Positions 26,644-37,179 are shown, counted from the first letter of the stretch. The stretch is DNA of 64,000 nt from Undibacterium sp. (GCF_030651495.1 NZ_JAUSFI010000043.1:29538-93537); one strand, 5' to 3'. A program made the numbers and translations. Notes: generated by a model from the sequence alone, not told the origin.

Positions 26644-28659
26644 GTGGGAATTCAATCAACAGGTATCGGCTCAGGTCTGGACGTAAATACTCTCATCACT
26701 AAACTGATGCAGGTTGAGTCGCAGCCACTTACGTCGCTAGCCAAGAAAGAGGCAAGCTACCAGGCTAAGTTGTCAGCCTATGGGACGCTGAACGGTGCAT
26801 TGAGTTCGTTTCAGAGTTCACTTTCCAGCCTTAGCTCGGCTTCTACCTTTCAATCGTTTTCAGCTACCTCTAGCGACACAAGTATTTTATCTGCCTCTGC
26901 CACCAGTATTGCGGTTGCGGGGTCATACAATTTGAATATTACTAAACTGGCACAAGCGCAGTCCATCTCTACAGCTGGCCAGGTCAGCTCTACTGCAACG
27001 ATAGGAACTGGCACCTCAACGGTAACATTTCAATTTGGTACGATTACTGGCGGCACATCGACCAATGGTGTTTATTCAGGTGCTGCGTTTGCACAAGACG
27101 CAGCACAGGCAACTGGTACCGTCACCATAGATAATAGTAATAACTCTTTACAAGGTATTCGGGATGCCATCAACATTGCCAATATGGGCGTGAACGCCTC
27201 CATCGTTGGTGATGGTAGTGCTGCGCCATATCATTTGGTATTAACATCTGCAAAAACCGGAGCTACATCCAGTCTCAAGGTAAACGTGACGGGTGACGCC
27301 GCAGTAGGAAATCTGCTCAACTATGATCCTGCTGGCATACAGAATCTGACAGAGGCAACCACCGCGCAAAGCGCAGCATTAACTATTAATGGGATCGCCA
27401 TCACCAGTTCCACTAACAATGTTACTGGCGCAATTGGTGGTGTTTCCATTAACCTTAATAAAATTGGCACTTCAACCTTAGCTCTCGCTGCCAACACTGC
27501 AGCAGTGCAAACTGGAGTCAACGCCTTCGTCAAGGCATATAATGATTTAAACAGCACCCTCGCCGGGCTCACTGCTTACAATTCGACCACGAAAAAAGGT
27601 GGTTTACTGTTGGGAGATCCAACAACCCAAAATGTACAAAATCAGGTGCGCAAAACGCTCGCTACCGCCGTCAATGGCTTGGGTGGAGATCTGACAACTT
27701 TGTCAAGTATTGGCGTCTCTTTTCAAAAGGATGGTTCACTGACAGTAGATGGCAACAAGCTACAAACGGCGCTGACGAGCAAATTTGGCGAGGTGGGTGG
27801 TTTGTTTGCCTCAATAGGTAAAGCCTCCGACAGTTTGGTCAATGTCGTCGCCTCCAGTAAAGCAACGCAAGCCGGCGCATATGCTCTTGATATTTCAACA
27901 CTGGCGACGCAAGGCGGGCTGACTGGCAATACAGCCGACCTGACTTTAGCAAACACTACGATTGCTCCCGCTACGTCGCTCAATGTAATACTGGACGGCA
28001 CCAGTGCTGCCGTGACTCTGCCGGCAGGGTCTTACTCTGCAACGCAATTGGCTGCGTTGGTGCAGTCATCCATTAACGGTACATCTGCTTTTTCTGCTAT
28101 AGCTGCAGCGGTTACCGCTAGCATTGATGCGAACGGTCATCTGGTGTTGCAATCGAGTCGTTTTGGATCAAAATCAAATATTACCTTGGCCGATGGCACA
28201 GGAACACCTGCTGCGACGTTAGCAGGAACCAACTTAGCAGGGAGCTCCGGTGTCGATGTTGCCGGAAGTTTTAATGGCAATACTGCTCTCGGCGATGGAC
28301 AGTTTTTAGTAGGTGGAACTGGAACCTCGTCTGAAGGATTGAAAATTTTAGTGTCTGGGGGGGCAACTGGAAATAGGGGAACGATTAATTTTTCAGTTGG
28401 CTATGCATCTCAACTCAATAAAATGGTGACAGATTTCCAAGGTACTGGTGGCGCACTAGTAGGTAGTACCAGTAATATTGATCGCAGCCTAAAGGATATT
28501 GCAAAGCAAAAAGATGTTTTAAATAATCGTTTATTTGACGTGGAAGCGCGCTATAGAAAACAATTTACGGCACTCGATCTGACACTGAGTAGCCTGACCA
28601 ATACCAGCACTTATTTAACTCAACAGCTTTCAGCGCTGACTGGCACTAAAAGTTACTAA
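26644..28659 (+). CDS. fliD: Flagellar hook-associated protein 2 (filament cap)
   Basis: 671 residues from a GTG start. The N-terminal GIGSGLDVNTLITKLMQVESQPL is the family signature; the C-terminal region (NKMVTDFQGTGGAL, RYRKQFTALDLTLSSLTNTSTYL, QLSALTG) is typical of FliD_C. The middle is a Thr/Ser/Ala-rich variable region with flagellin-IN-like segments (LTINGIAI). It caps the growing filament and folds flagellin in place. Its larger size than enteric FliD comes from the variable domain. Driven by the sigma-28 promoter just upstream. Confidence 0.95.
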   Translation: MGIQSTGIGSGLDVNTLITKLMQVESQPLTSLAKKEASYQAKLSAYGTLNGALSSFQSSLSSLSSASTFQSFSATSSDTSILSASATSIAVAGSYNLNITKLAQAQSISTAGQVSSTATIGTGTSTVTFQFGTITGGTSTNGVYSGAAFAQDAAQATGTVTIDNSNNSLQGIRDAINIANMGVNASIVGDGSAAPYHLVLTSAKTGATSSLKVNVTGDAAVGNLLNYDPAGIQNLTEATTAQSAALTINGIAITSSTNNVTGAIGGVSINLNKIGTSTLALAANTAAVQTGVNAFVKAYNDLNSTLAGLTAYNSTTKKGGLLLGDPTTQNVQNQVRKTLATAVNGLGGDLTTLSSIGVSFQKDGSLTVDGNKLQTALTSKFGEVGGLFASIGKASDSLVNVVASSKATQAGAYALDISTLATQGGLTGNTADLTLANTTIAPATSLNVILDGTSAAVTLPAGSYSATQLAALVQSSINGTSAFSAIAAAVTASIDANGHLVLQSSRFGSKSNITLADGTGTPAATLAGTNLAGSSGVDVAGSFNGNTALGDGQFLVGGTGTSSEGLKILVSGGATGNRGTINFSVGYASQLNKMVTDFQGTGGALVGSTSNIDRSLKDIAKQKDVLNNRLFDVEARYRKQFTALDLTLSSLTNTSTYLTQQLSALTGTKSY

Positions 28660-28670
28660 TCGTTTTCTGT

Positions 28671-28685
28671 CGTAATGACATTACG
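28671..28685. repeat. Inverted repeat between fliD and fliS
   Basis: CGTAATGACATTACG, two 7-bp arms around one base (effective 5-bp stem). No T-run follows, so it is more likely an RNA processing or stabilising hairpin than a terminator. Confidence 0.4.
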
Positions 28686-28706
28686 AAATATTTAGAGGAT
28701 ATATCT

Positions 28707-29177
28707 ATGTTTGGATCATCACAAAAGAACGGAGCAAGCGCCTATGCCAAGATTGGAATAGAAACTGGAGTCATTGCTGCCAACCCACACAAACTCATTG
28801 TGATGTTGTTTGACGGGGCAATTACAGCCATTTCAAACGCTTTGAAAAACATAGAGACTAACAATGTTGCTGCAAAAGGCCAATCTATCTCTAAAGCGAT
28901 TGCCATTATCGACAATGGTTTGCGCGCAAGCTTGGACAAAAAAGTAGGGGGAGAGGTTGCCTTGAGCTTAGACTCTCTTTACGAGTATATGAGCAGACAG
29001 TTACTAGTCGCAAATCTGAGCAATGATACCAATTTACTAATGGAAATTCATAGTTTATTAAAAGATCTGAAAACAACCTGGGAAGCGATTGCGCCTATTC
29101 CGGTTAGCCTAACAGAAATACCTAGGCAGGAATACGATGCGTTAGCCCCTCGTCCAACCAAATTTCTTGAGGCATGA
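28707..29177 (+). CDS. fliS: Flagellin export chaperone FliS
   Basis: 156 residues. YAKIGIETGVIAANPHKLIVMLFDGAI and KAIAIIDNGLRASLDKKVGGEVALSLDSLYEYM match the FliS helical bundle that binds the C-terminus of unfolded flagellin and prevents early polymerisation. An AGAGGA ribosome site is present. Normal position after fliD and just before fliT. Confidence 0.95.
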   Translation: MFGSSQKNGASAYAKIGIETGVIAANPHKLIVMLFDGAITAISNALKNIETNNVAAKGQSISKAIAIIDNGLRASLDKKVGGEVALSLDSLYEYMSRQLLVANLSNDTNLLMEIHSLLKDLKTTWEAIAPIPVSLTEIPRQEYDALAPRPTKFLEA

Positions 29178-29183
29178 GTCATA

Positions 29184-29519
29184 ATGAATAGTATTGAATT
29201 GATTTCGATGTATGAAAATGTCGCAGAAATTACTGATCGCATGCTCAGCGCTGCTCGTGAAGGTGACTGGGATTTGCTAACAAAGCTAGAAACAGACTGT
29301 TCTTTACGCGTACAAAATTTAAAGAGTCACGAGTCTCCATCCGAGATGCCTCAAGATCTGCGGAATAAAAAAATTCAAATAATTAGAAAAATCCTGGCTG
29401 ATGACAAAGAAATTCGCGATATTACTGAACCTTGGATGGTCCAGCTATCTAACTTAATGAAAAATTCAGAATCAAATCGAAAACTGTCACAAGCCTACGG
29501 CACTAGCCACGCTGGTTAA
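29184..29519 (+). CDS. fliT: FliT-like flagellar chaperone
   Basis: 111 residues, helical, no hydrophobic segment. It begins MNSIELISMYENVAEIT and has the ARE GDWDLLTKLE-type segment (SAAREGDWDLLTKLETDC) common to FliT. FliT usually chaperones FliD and, in some species, modulates flagellar transcription. It lies 6 bp after fliS. Confidence 0.85.
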   Translation: MNSIELISMYENVAEITDRMLSAAREGDWDLLTKLETDCSLRVQNLKSHESPSEMPQDLRNKKIQIIRKILADDKEIRDITEPWMVQLSNLMKNSESNRKLSQAYGTSHAG

Positions 29520-29534
29520 CGTTGAGTCCACTAT

Positions 29535-30743
29535 ATGCTGCCTCGGGTCGATACCACTCACAGGCCCATAGCCACAATAGAATCGCCTTCTACCGGGGCA
29601 TCTATTGGTGCAACAAAACAAGAGGTTGCCTCTAAGTTAGGCCAGCTTGTCGTCGGTAAATCGATACGAGGTGAGATTCTCTCTCGACTCGATGACGGAA
29701 CTTTTTTCGTTAAACTGGCTGGTGTTACTGCGCGTATGGCATTACCGCAGAATACTAAAGTTGGTGATTCAATTCCACTGACTTTAGTGGCTTTAACGCC
29801 CCGCCCTACATTTTTACTGGAAGGCGCACAAAGCAACACCACGACGACCGCAGTATTTTCAAGACAAGACTTAATCGATAGTTTCTTACAAAATACATCG
29901 AAAGAGAATTCATCGTCATCTGCCGCGACATCCAAACTCATCTCTTCAGATTTGCTTGCAACAGGATCAGATCGGGCCGAATTAGTTTCGTTACAGCAAG
30001 TGATAGGCGTAGATGGAAAATCAACGACTGTAAGCCCAAATGATTTAGCTGGATTGAGCACGTCAACTAGCTTAAGTAATGCCGGAAAACTAATTGATAG
30101 CCTATTAAAAGAAGCCCAACAACAAGGTGCTGCAAACGCACTAGTCGGGAAAACTGCATTAGTCCAGATTGGTGAAGAACTACTTCATCCAGGTAAACTC
30201 GCAGCACATTTACAGCAAACCATCTCATCTAGTGGTCTGTTTTATGAAGCGCATATTGCTGATTGGGCTGCAGGAAAACTAACACTATCCGATCTGATGC
30301 GTGAGCCTCAGGCTCAGAATGCTCATGCAGCAATCCTCAATTCCAATACTGCGGCAGGAGAAGGACTTTCCAACATGGCGCAGATGATTCACCTACAACT
30401 GGATGCACTTGAACAACAACGAATAGCCTGGCAAGGTAAGCTACTCCCTGATCTACCTATGGAATGGGAAATCAGACGTGATGGACGGCGGGCACAGGAT
30501 GACGAAAATGATGATGAGTCTACTTCAAGCTGGCAAAGTACGGTGAGATTTGAATTGCCACAATTAGGCGTAGTTGCTGCCACCATTAATATGCACGCTG
30601 GACATCTGCAACTATTACTACGCACCGACACAGCAGAAACAGTTAACTCGTTACAAAAACATGCCTCTGTATTGGCTGATGCATTGAAACAAACAGGTTC
30701 GTCCTTAGACTCTTTTAGCGTAAAACAGGATGACGAAGCCTAA
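29535..30743 (+). CDS. Second FliK-type hook-length-control domain protein
   Basis: 402 residues. The C-terminal 100 residues (TVRFELPQLGVVAATINMHAGHLQLLLRT, ASVLADALKQTGSSLDSFSV) match the FliK C-terminal domain that signals the export switch. The N-terminal part is polar and Ser/Gln-rich, unlike the authentic fliK at 37700. It overlaps the next gene, an FlhB C-domain homologue, by 14 bp, which suggests that the two act together on substrate specificity of the flagellar exporter. Exact role unknown. Confidence 0.8.
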   Translation: MLPRVDTTHRPIATIESPSTGASIGATKQEVASKLGQLVVGKSIRGEILSRLDDGTFFVKLAGVTARMALPQNTKVGDSIPLTLVALTPRPTFLLEGAQSNTTTTAVFSRQDLIDSFLQNTSKENSSSSAATSKLISSDLLATGSDRAELVSLQQVIGVDGKSTTVSPNDLAGLSTSTSLSNAGKLIDSLLKEAQQQGAANALVGKTALVQIGEELLHPGKLAAHLQQTISSSGLFYEAHIADWAAGKLTLSDLMREPQAQNAHAAILNSNTAAGEGLSNMAQMIHLQLDALEQQRIAWQGKLLPDLPMEWEIRRDGRRAQDDENDDESTSSWQSTVRFELPQLGVVAATINMHAGHLQLLLRTDTAETVNSLQKHASVLADALKQTGSSLDSFSVKQDDEA

Positions 30744-31041
30744 TCCAAACATGCAAAATGCCGTCGCGATTGCCTATCAGACAGGTGACGCCGCACCGAG
30801 AATCGTTGCAAAAGGCAAGGGTTTAATTGCAGAAGCGATTATTGCAAGAGCAAAGGAGCATGGGGTCTATGTACATCAGTCGAAAGAACTTGTTTCTCTG
30901 TTGATGAAGGTCGATCTCGATCATGATATTCCGCCTGCCCTCTATCGTGTTGTTGCAGAACTGCTCGCTTGGCTATACCATATTGAGACAGAAAAATCGG
31001 CAGCATTATCGATAGCAAAAAAACAAAGCCTGCCACCTTAA
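30730..31041 (+). CDS. FlhB cytoplasmic-domain homologue (FlhX type)
   Basis: 103 residues with no membrane segments. NAVAIAYQTGDAAPRIVAKGKGLIAEAII and VDLDHDIPPALYRVVAELLAWLY correspond to the part of FlhB after its NPTH autocleavage site; the NPTH itself is absent. Stand-alone versions (FlhX) occur in several bacteria and can replace the cleaved FlhB fragment in export gating. The start overlaps the FliK-domain gene, so the two are translationally linked. Confidence 0.85.
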   Translation: MTKPNPNMQNAVAIAYQTGDAAPRIVAKGKGLIAEAIIARAKEHGVYVHQSKELVSLLMKVDLDHDIPPALYRVVAELLAWLYHIETEKSAALSIAKKQSLPP

Positions 31042-31057
31042 ATTAGAAACTATACCT

Positions 31058-31819
31058 ATGCAATCTTCTCCTCCTGCACTTGGCACTGAAAATCAAAGCC
31101 CTTTTCAAGTCGATTCACGACGCGAAATTATTGCTTTATTACGTGGACTAAAGGAGAGCAATCAGTTGATTAGTATGATGATCAACGGCGGATCAGAAAT
31201 TTTCATCACCTCGGTTCTTGATCTGGATGATGTCAATAACACGGTGACGATTGACAGCGCACCCGGACAACTAAGCAATCAACGGATTATCGAAGCACCG
31301 AGAGTATTTTTTGAAGGTTTGCTGGACAAAATCAGCATACAGTTTTCTTCTTCTAGTATTCAACGAACTACTTTCGAGAATCGCCCTGCTTTACAATTTG
31401 CAATCCCTGTTAGCCTGATTCGATTGCAGCGACGTGAGTACTATCGCATTAATACCCCTCTATCAAATCCTATTCGCTGTATTGTTCCATTGAAGGAAGA
31501 TACCGGTTTCGACAGCGTTCAATTATCATTGGTCGATATTAGTTGTGGTGGTATCGCCTTATTAGATGATAGGCGGATTCTAGATAATACTATTGGTAAA
31601 ATTTATGAACACTGTGAAATTGAATTGCCAGTAACAGGGCTGATTAATGTGGCATTGCAAATCAGGAGTTCGCAGGATTTGATACTTCTTAACGGTAAAA
31701 CCAACCGTCGCCTTGGTTGCCAATTGAGTAATTTATCAAGTACTGTTTTGGCAAGCATCCAGCGTTACATCATGAAACTTGAAAGAGAGCGCAATGCTAA
31801 GTTAACGGGACGGATTTAG
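31058..31819 (+). CDS. ycgR: YcgR-like c-di-GMP-binding flagellar brake protein
   Basis: 253 residues: N-terminal YcgR domain (about 25-125) followed by a PilZ domain. The c-di-GMP-binding motifs are intact: RLQRREYYRI (RxxxR) near residue 125 and DISCGGIAL (D/NxSxxG) near 165. YcgR proteins bind the motor when c-di-GMP rises and slow rotation. It ends 14 bp from the convergent fliE, within the flagellar locus. Confidence 0.92.
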   Translation: MQSSPPALGTENQSPFQVDSRREIIALLRGLKESNQLISMMINGGSEIFITSVLDLDDVNNTVTIDSAPGQLSNQRIIEAPRVFFEGLLDKISIQFSSSSIQRTTFENRPALQFAIPVSLIRLQRREYYRINTPLSNPIRCIVPLKEDTGFDSVQLSLVDISCGGIALLDDRRILDNTIGKIYEHCEIELPVTGLINVALQIRSSQDLILLNGKTNRRLGCQLSNLSSTVLASIQRYIMKLERERNAKLTGRI

Positions 31820-31833
31820 CCCCATTTTCTGCA

Positions 31834-32181
31834 CTATATTTGCATATTCATAATGTCATGGTAAGCAGAAATTAATTTATTTCTGACTTGCACGGTGGTT
31901 TGAAACGAGATATTGGCCTTTTGCATGGATATCATGACATCCGAGAGGCTAACCTTGTCATCACCCAAAGCAAATTTTTGACCTAACTGTTGTGATGACA
32001 GTTGCACCGAATTGACTTGATCAAGAGACGCTTTTAATGCATCTGCAAAGTCTAATTTCGCAGGTGCTGGGTTCTCGGTATTGATACTATTGGTGGCACT
32101 GGACTCCATACGTGCCCCGGCTACCTTTAATTGCGCTACCATCGCCTCTATTCGACTGGTATCGATCGCTCCCACTTTCAT
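31834..32181 (-). CDS. fliE: Flagellar hook-basal body protein FliE
   Basis: 115 residues. FADALKASLDQVNSVQLSSQQLGQKFALGD and ISFQTTVQVRNKLISAYHDIMNMQI are the conserved FliE C-terminal segment that joins the MS ring to the rod. Transcribed away from fliF, from the 200-bp gap that must hold promoters for both directions. Confidence 0.95.
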   Translation of the reverse strand: MKVGAIDTSRIEAMVAQLKVAGARMESSATNSINTENPAPAKLDFADALKASLDQVNSVQLSSQQLGQKFALGDDKVSLSDVMISMQKANISFQTTVQVRNKLISAYHDIMNMQI

Positions 32182-32381
32182 GTCTTACTCCGATATTTTA
32201 TTCACCAGAGTACCTTATCACTTGCGGCATCAAACGTAGCGATGAGAAGCGAGGGAAAATTGACGCTTCTCTTTCAATTGATTTAAAAAAATAATATCAC
32301 AATTGGTATCAAGGAAAAAACCATCAATGGATACGCAAGTGCAGCACACTTTTATTATGAATACTAAGCAGGAGACGCACG

Positions 32382-34094
32382 ATGGCCACCGCTAACGATG
32401 CAACACTGGTTACGCCCGCACCAGCGTCTACCCTGCCGACTATTTTTGGATTTACTCAAACGCCAGGACTTAGGACAATTCTTCTGTCAGTCGGCGCTGC
32501 TATCACGCTAGCCATCATGGTGGGTATCTGGATGTGGAGCCAACAACCTGATTACCGCGTTCTATTTTCTAACTTCAATGATAGAGATGGAGGCGCAATC
32601 GTCGCCTCTCTCCAGCAATTGAATATTCCGTACAAGTACTCAGATGGTGGGATAGCTATCTTAGTTCCCGCAAATCAAGTGTACGATGCTCGGTTAAAAT
32701 TGGCATCCCAAGGGCTTCCTAAAGGTGGCAATGTAGGTTTTGAGCTAATGGAAAATCAAAAATTGGGAATTTCTCAATTTTTGGAACAAGTCAATTTTCA
32801 AAGAGCACTTGAGGGAGAGTTAGCTCGCTCAATTCAAGCTGTTTCAGCAGTGCAAACAGCGCGAGTTCATCTTGCCATTCCAAAATCTTCTGTTTTCATA
32901 CGGGATCAGCAAAAGCCAACCGCTTCCGTATTGCTTAATCTTTACCCAAATCGAATACTCGATCAGCAACAAGTCAATGCAATTTTGCATCTAGTGGCTA
33001 GCAGCGTGCCAGAACTTTCGGCAAAAAGTGTCACCATTGTCGATCAGAACGGCAATTTATTGTCTGACACAAGTAAACAAGTCATGGGCAATAATCTTGA
33101 CCCATCACAATTAAAATACGTGCAAGAATTTCAACAAAATATCGTCAAACGAATTGAGTCAATTATTTCGCCTATCGTTGGCGAGCGTAACGTCCGGGCT
33201 GAAGCGACAGCAGATATTGATTTTTCTCGGAGTGAACAAGCAGCCGAAAGCTACAAACCAAATTCTCCACCAGAATCCTCAACCATACGCAGCCAGCAGT
33301 CGAGCGAGGCTTATGGCAAAAATGCGAACGCTTCGGGTATTCCAGGCGCCCTTTCTAATCAGCCACCCGTTCCAGCGACGGCACCCATTACGGCAAGTGG
33401 CCCGTCCGCGAGTCAAAATACGGCCGCATCGAATACTGGATTGACACAGAAGGACTCGACAATTAATTACGAAGTGGATAAGACCATTCGCTACACACAA
33501 CAACCTATGGGGGGGGTTAAACGCTTGTCTGTTGCGGTGGTTATTAATTACAAAAATGAAACCGACAAATCAGGAAAAGTCACTAGTAAACCATTGACGG
33601 ATATTGAAAAAACTCAAATTAATGATCTTGTAAAAGAAGCCATGGGTTTTAACAAAGATCGTGGAGATACTTTAAATGTTGTCAATAGCCCATTTGCGGG
33701 CCAAGAAAAAGAATCTATAGTAGAACTTCCCATCTGGAAGCAACCTGATTCCATTCAGATGGCAAAAGAAATTGGTAAATATCTCATTACTGCCTTGGTC
33801 CTCTTATATCTCTTCTTTGGTTATCTCAAACCCATGCTGTATAAGATTATGGGGAAAGAAATAAAAAAATCAAAAAATGCGGAAGAATTGGCACTGGAGA
33901 AAGCCGTAACTGAAAGCAAATTGACCGGTGAGGATGAGGAAGGCGCGGTAGTTAATCTTTCTAAAGATACGGAAGGGCAGCCGATAAAACCGGTATCAGC
34001 TTATGAAATCAATCTTGAGATGGCGAAACAACTTGCAGCGAGCGATCCGAAAATCGTGGCGAATGTAATTAAAACATGGGTGAGCAATGAGTGA
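32382..34094 (+). CDS. fliF: Flagellar MS-ring protein FliF
   Basis: 570 residues. A first transmembrane helix (residues 28-50) is followed by the periplasmic ring-building region (YRVLFSNFNDRDGGAIVASLQ, ARVHLAIPKSSVFIRDQQKPTASV), a variable Pro/Ser-rich loop around 285-345, then a second transmembrane helix (YLITALVLLYLFFGYLKPML, near 465) and a short FliG-binding tail. GGAG ribosome site. It heads the fliFGHIJ genes and overlaps fliG by 8 bp. Confidence 0.97.
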   Translation: MATANDATLVTPAPASTLPTIFGFTQTPGLRTILLSVGAAITLAIMVGIWMWSQQPDYRVLFSNFNDRDGGAIVASLQQLNIPYKYSDGGIAILVPANQVYDARLKLASQGLPKGGNVGFELMENQKLGISQFLEQVNFQRALEGELARSIQAVSAVQTARVHLAIPKSSVFIRDQQKPTASVLLNLYPNRILDQQQVNAILHLVASSVPELSAKSVTIVDQNGNLLSDTSKQVMGNNLDPSQLKYVQEFQQNIVKRIESIISPIVGERNVRAEATADIDFSRSEQAAESYKPNSPPESSTIRSQQSSEAYGKNANASGIPGALSNQPPVPATAPITASGPSASQNTAASNTGLTQKDSTINYEVDKTIRYTQQPMGGVKRLSVAVVINYKNETDKSGKVTSKPLTDIEKTQINDLVKEAMGFNKDRGDTLNVVNSPFAGQEKESIVELPIWKQPDSIQMAKEIGKYLITALVLLYLFFGYLKPMLYKIMGKEIKKSKNAEELALEKAVTESKLTGEDEEGAVVNLSKDTEGQPIKPVSAYEINLEMAKQLAASDPKIVANVIKTWVSNE

Positions 34095-35082
34095 CGATGG
34101 CGTACAAAAAGCGGCGACCCTGATCCTGGCACTTGGCGAAGATGGGGCTGCAGAAGTATTGAAGTACCTTGGTCCGCGCGAAGTGCAAAAAATTGGTGCT
34201 GCGATGGCATCAATAGGTGCGATTCCACATGAAAGTATTGCCAAGGTGCTTGAAGAATTTAAATCACTTGCAGATGTGAGTTCATCTGTTGGCTTAGATT
34301 CCGACGAATATATTCGCAACGTCCTGACCAAAGCACTGGGAGATGATAAAGCGTCTTCATTATTGAATCGTATTTTGGGTGGCAAGGATGCGAGCGGCAT
34401 TGAAAGCCTGAAATGGATGGACTCGGCATCTGTTGCTGAATTAATAAAAAATGAACATCCACAGATTATCGCCACCATATTAGTGCATCTGGAAAGTGAT
34501 CAAGCCTGTGAAATTCTCAATAATTTTACCGAGCGCTTACGCAATGATGTCATTTTGCGTATAGCGACTCTCGACGGCATCCAGCCTGCCGCATTGCGTG
34601 AGCTCAATGACGTGTTAACCAAGCTGCTGACTGGTAATGAAAGTTTAAAGAAAAAATCTATTGGCGGTGTACGGGCAGCAGCAGAGATTTTAAACTTTAT
34701 GAGTGGTGAAAACGAAGCATCAGTCATGGAAAATCTGCGCAAATACGATGGTGATATGGCAGAAAAAATTATGGATGAGATGTTTGTATTCGATAATATT
34801 CTTGAAATCGATGATAGAGGTATTCAACTTCTACTTCGTGAAGTGCAGTCGGATTCTCTGATTGTTGCACTCAAAGGTGCAAATCCAGATATGCGGGAAA
34901 AAATCTTCAAAAATATGTCGCAACGCGCCGCCGAGATGATGCGGGAAGACTTGGAGTCAAAAGGTCCAGTTCGTTTATCAGAAGTAGAAGCACAACAAAA
35001 GCAGATACTGCTTATCGTTCGCCGACTCGCCGACGAAGGACAAATCATGTTGGGTGCAAAAGGCGAAGATTCTTATGTCTAG
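34087..35082 (+). CDS. fliG: Flagellar motor switch protein FliG
   Basis: 331 residues. Conserved segments include AATLILALGEDGAAEVLKYL, EHPQIIATILVHLESDQA, and the torque helix region MFVFDNILEIDDRGIQLLLREV with its charged residues for stator contact. Full-length protein; overlaps fliF at its start and fliH at its end by 8 bp each. Confidence 0.97.
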   Translation: MSDDGVQKAATLILALGEDGAAEVLKYLGPREVQKIGAAMASIGAIPHESIAKVLEEFKSLADVSSSVGLDSDEYIRNVLTKALGDDKASSLLNRILGGKDASGIESLKWMDSASVAELIKNEHPQIIATILVHLESDQACEILNNFTERLRNDVILRIATLDGIQPAALRELNDVLTKLLTGNESLKKKSIGGVRAAAEILNFMSGENEASVMENLRKYDGDMAEKIMDEMFVFDNILEIDDRGIQLLLREVQSDSLIVALKGANPDMREKIFKNMSQRAAEMMREDLESKGPVRLSEVEAQQKQILLIVRRLADEGQIMLGAKGEDSYV

Positions 35083-35749
35083 CATCGTGCCAAAAGGCGA
35101 GCTTTCTGCCTTCCAGCGCTGGGAAATGACTTCATTTGATGAGGAGCGGCCAGCCCCAAAAGCAGAACAAGTCACTGTCGCTAAAATCGACACCGAGAAC
35201 GCAGATAAGGCCAGAGAAATTGCACGCTTGGAAGGTTATGCATCAGGATATCAAGAGGGCTATGCGTTCGGCCTGCAGGAAGGAAAGACTGATGGTTTTG
35301 CTGTAAGTCAGGAGGAGATGAATGCACAAATCTCGACACTTCAGCAGGTAAACCTTAGCTTATCTGAACAAATTGTTAGCGCAAATCAAAGCATAGGTCA
35401 GGACTTGCTGAATCTCGCTATTGAATTGGCGCAGGCGATGGTAAAAATTAAACTCGAGATCGATCCGGAAATAATTATTTCACTAGTAAAGGAAGCGATC
35501 GAGCAACTCCCCTCCATGCAACAACCGGCACAACTCATCTTGCATCCTGATGATGCTGCGATTATCAAGAGCCATATTGGCGCTGAACTGGACAAAGCCG
35601 GTTGGCGTATTATGGTTGATGCTCATATTGAGCGCGGAGGCTGTAAATTGGAAACCGCCCATAACCTACTTGATGCAACAGTCAACACGCGCTGGCAGCG
35701 GCTAACCGATGCACTCAAGAAAAACACTCCCTCATCGAATGGATTGTAA
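35075..35749 (+). CDS. fliH: Flagellar assembly protein FliH
   Basis: 224 residues from the ATG at 35075, which gives [18 protein letters not shown], the usual beta-proteobacterial FliH start; an upstream start at 35054 lies inside fli[23 protein letters not shown] shows the glycine-zipper-like repeat typical of FliH. It regulates the FliI ATPase and docks it at the exporter. The stop shares a base with the fliI start (TAATG). Confidence 0.92.
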   Translation: MSSIVPKGELSAFQRWEMTSFDEERPAPKAEQVTVAKIDTENADKAREIARLEGYASGYQEGYAFGLQEGKTDGFAVSQEEMNAQISTLQQVNLSLSEQIVSANQSIGQDLLNLAIELAQAMVKIKLEIDPEIIISLVKEAIEQLPSMQQPAQLILHPDDAAIIKSHIGAELDKAGWRIMVDAHIERGGCKLETAHNLLDATVNTRWQRLTDALKKNTPSSNGL

Positions 35750-37137
35750 TGTCTGAATCCTCCGTGCTTTCCTGGAAATCAATGCTTGCAGAGAGCAAAG
35801 ATCAGATTGCTCATCTTCAACCTATGCTGTTATCCGGCAGAGTCACCAAGGTTACGGGTTTGGTAATGGAAGCGGTTGGATTAAAATTACCTGTTGGTAG
35901 CGCTTGTGCCGTCCATTTGCCAAGTGGCTTGAAAATTGATGCGGAAGTAGTTGGGTTTGACGGAGATAGGCTATTCTTGATGCCTCACAGCGATCTCGAT
36001 GGAGTAATACCTGGTGCGCCAGTATTCCCGACAGAAAATATACCTATAAACAATAGCAAACATCCGAAACGTCGCCCAAGTGACCGGAGCAGGCATCTTC
36101 CGGTTGGAATTGAGTTACTCGGACGAGTACTTGATGGCAATGGCAAACCACTCGATTCATTAGGCCCTTTACTAGCGTCAGATTCTGCAGCACTTGGCGC
36201 TCGCATTTACAATCCATTGGAAAGAGCGCCAATTAAAGATACCTTGGATGTCGGCGTCAGAGCGATCAATAGCATGCTTACTGTAGGCCGTGGGCAGCGC
36301 CTCGGGCTGTTTGCGGGTTCTGGCGTCGGCAAAAGCGTGCTCTTGGGAATGATGGCCCGCTACACGACCGCCGATGTGATTGTGGTTGGATTGATAGGTG
36401 AACGCGGACGTGAAGTAAAAGAATTTATTGAGCAGATCCTCGGGGCAGAAGGATTGGCTCGTTCGGTCGTGGTTGCAGCACCCGCAGACACTGCCCCTTT
36501 AATGCGGCTGCAAGGCGCCGCCTATGCCACTACCATTGCTGAATATTTCCGTGACCAAGGAAAAAGTGTACTTTTAATCATGGACTCACTGACCCGTTAC
36601 GCTATGGCTCAAAGGGAAATTGCCCTCGCCATAGGTGAACCGCCTGCGACCAAAGGATACCCACCGTCAGTATTTGCCAAATTACCAATTTTAGTAGAGC
36701 GAGCTGGCAACGGCAAAGAAGGTGGAGGGTCAATCACCGCTTTCTATACCGTACTGACTGAAGGTGACGATCAGCAGGATCCAATTGCTGATGCTGCAAG
36801 AGCGATTCTGGATGGACATATTGTCTTAGACCGACGTCTGGCAGAAAGTGGGCATTACCCTGCGATTGATATTGAACAATCCATTAGTCGCGCGATGCAC
36901 AGCATCACAACACCAGAACATCAGCAGTTAGCACGACGGCTAAAACAACTATACTCAAGATATGAGCGCAGCAGAGACCTGATCAGCGTTGGCGCCTATT
37001 CTGCCGGATCAGACCCCTTGCTAGATGAGGCAATTCGATTGTATCCACGTATTGTTTCTTACTTGCAACAAGATATATTGGAAAAATCCACCATTCCAGA
37101 AAGCTTGGCGGGACTTGCCGCTCTGTTCAATGGATAG
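35749..37137 (+). CDS. fliI: Flagellum-specific ATPase FliI
   Basis: 462 residues. Walker [18 protein letters not shown], catalytic [13 protein letters not shown], and Walker [37 protein letters not shown] are intact. A homologue of F1-beta that energises substrate delivery to the flagellar exporter with FliH and FliJ. Confidence 0.97.
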   Translation: MSESSVLSWKSMLAESKDQIAHLQPMLLSGRVTKVTGLVMEAVGLKLPVGSACAVHLPSGLKIDAEVVGFDGDRLFLMPHSDLDGVIPGAPVFPTENIPINNSKHPKRRPSDRSRHLPVGIELLGRVLDGNGKPLDSLGPLLASDSAALGARIYNPLERAPIKDTLDVGVRAINSMLTVGRGQRLGLFAGSGVGKSVLLGMMARYTTADVIVVGLIGERGREVKEFIEQILGAEGLARSVVVAAPADTAPLMRLQGAAYATTIAEYFRDQGKSVLLIMDSLTRYAMAQREIALAIGEPPATKGYPPSVFAKLPILVERAGNGKEGGGSITAFYTVLTEGDDQQDPIADAARAILDGHIVLDRRLAESGHYPAIDIEQSISRAMHSITTPEHQQLARRLKQLYSRYERSRDLISVGAYSAGSDPLLDEAIRLYPRIVSYLQQDILEKSTIPESLAGLAALFNG

Positions 37138-37179
37138 GCACTTGGAATTACTCACTATAATTAAGTTAACCTTGGTGAA

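Noticed and set aside
32328..32343. Sigma-54-like GG-N10-GC before fliF
   Set aside because: Only the GG and GC dinucleotides match; the flanking bases do not, and such matches are common by chance.
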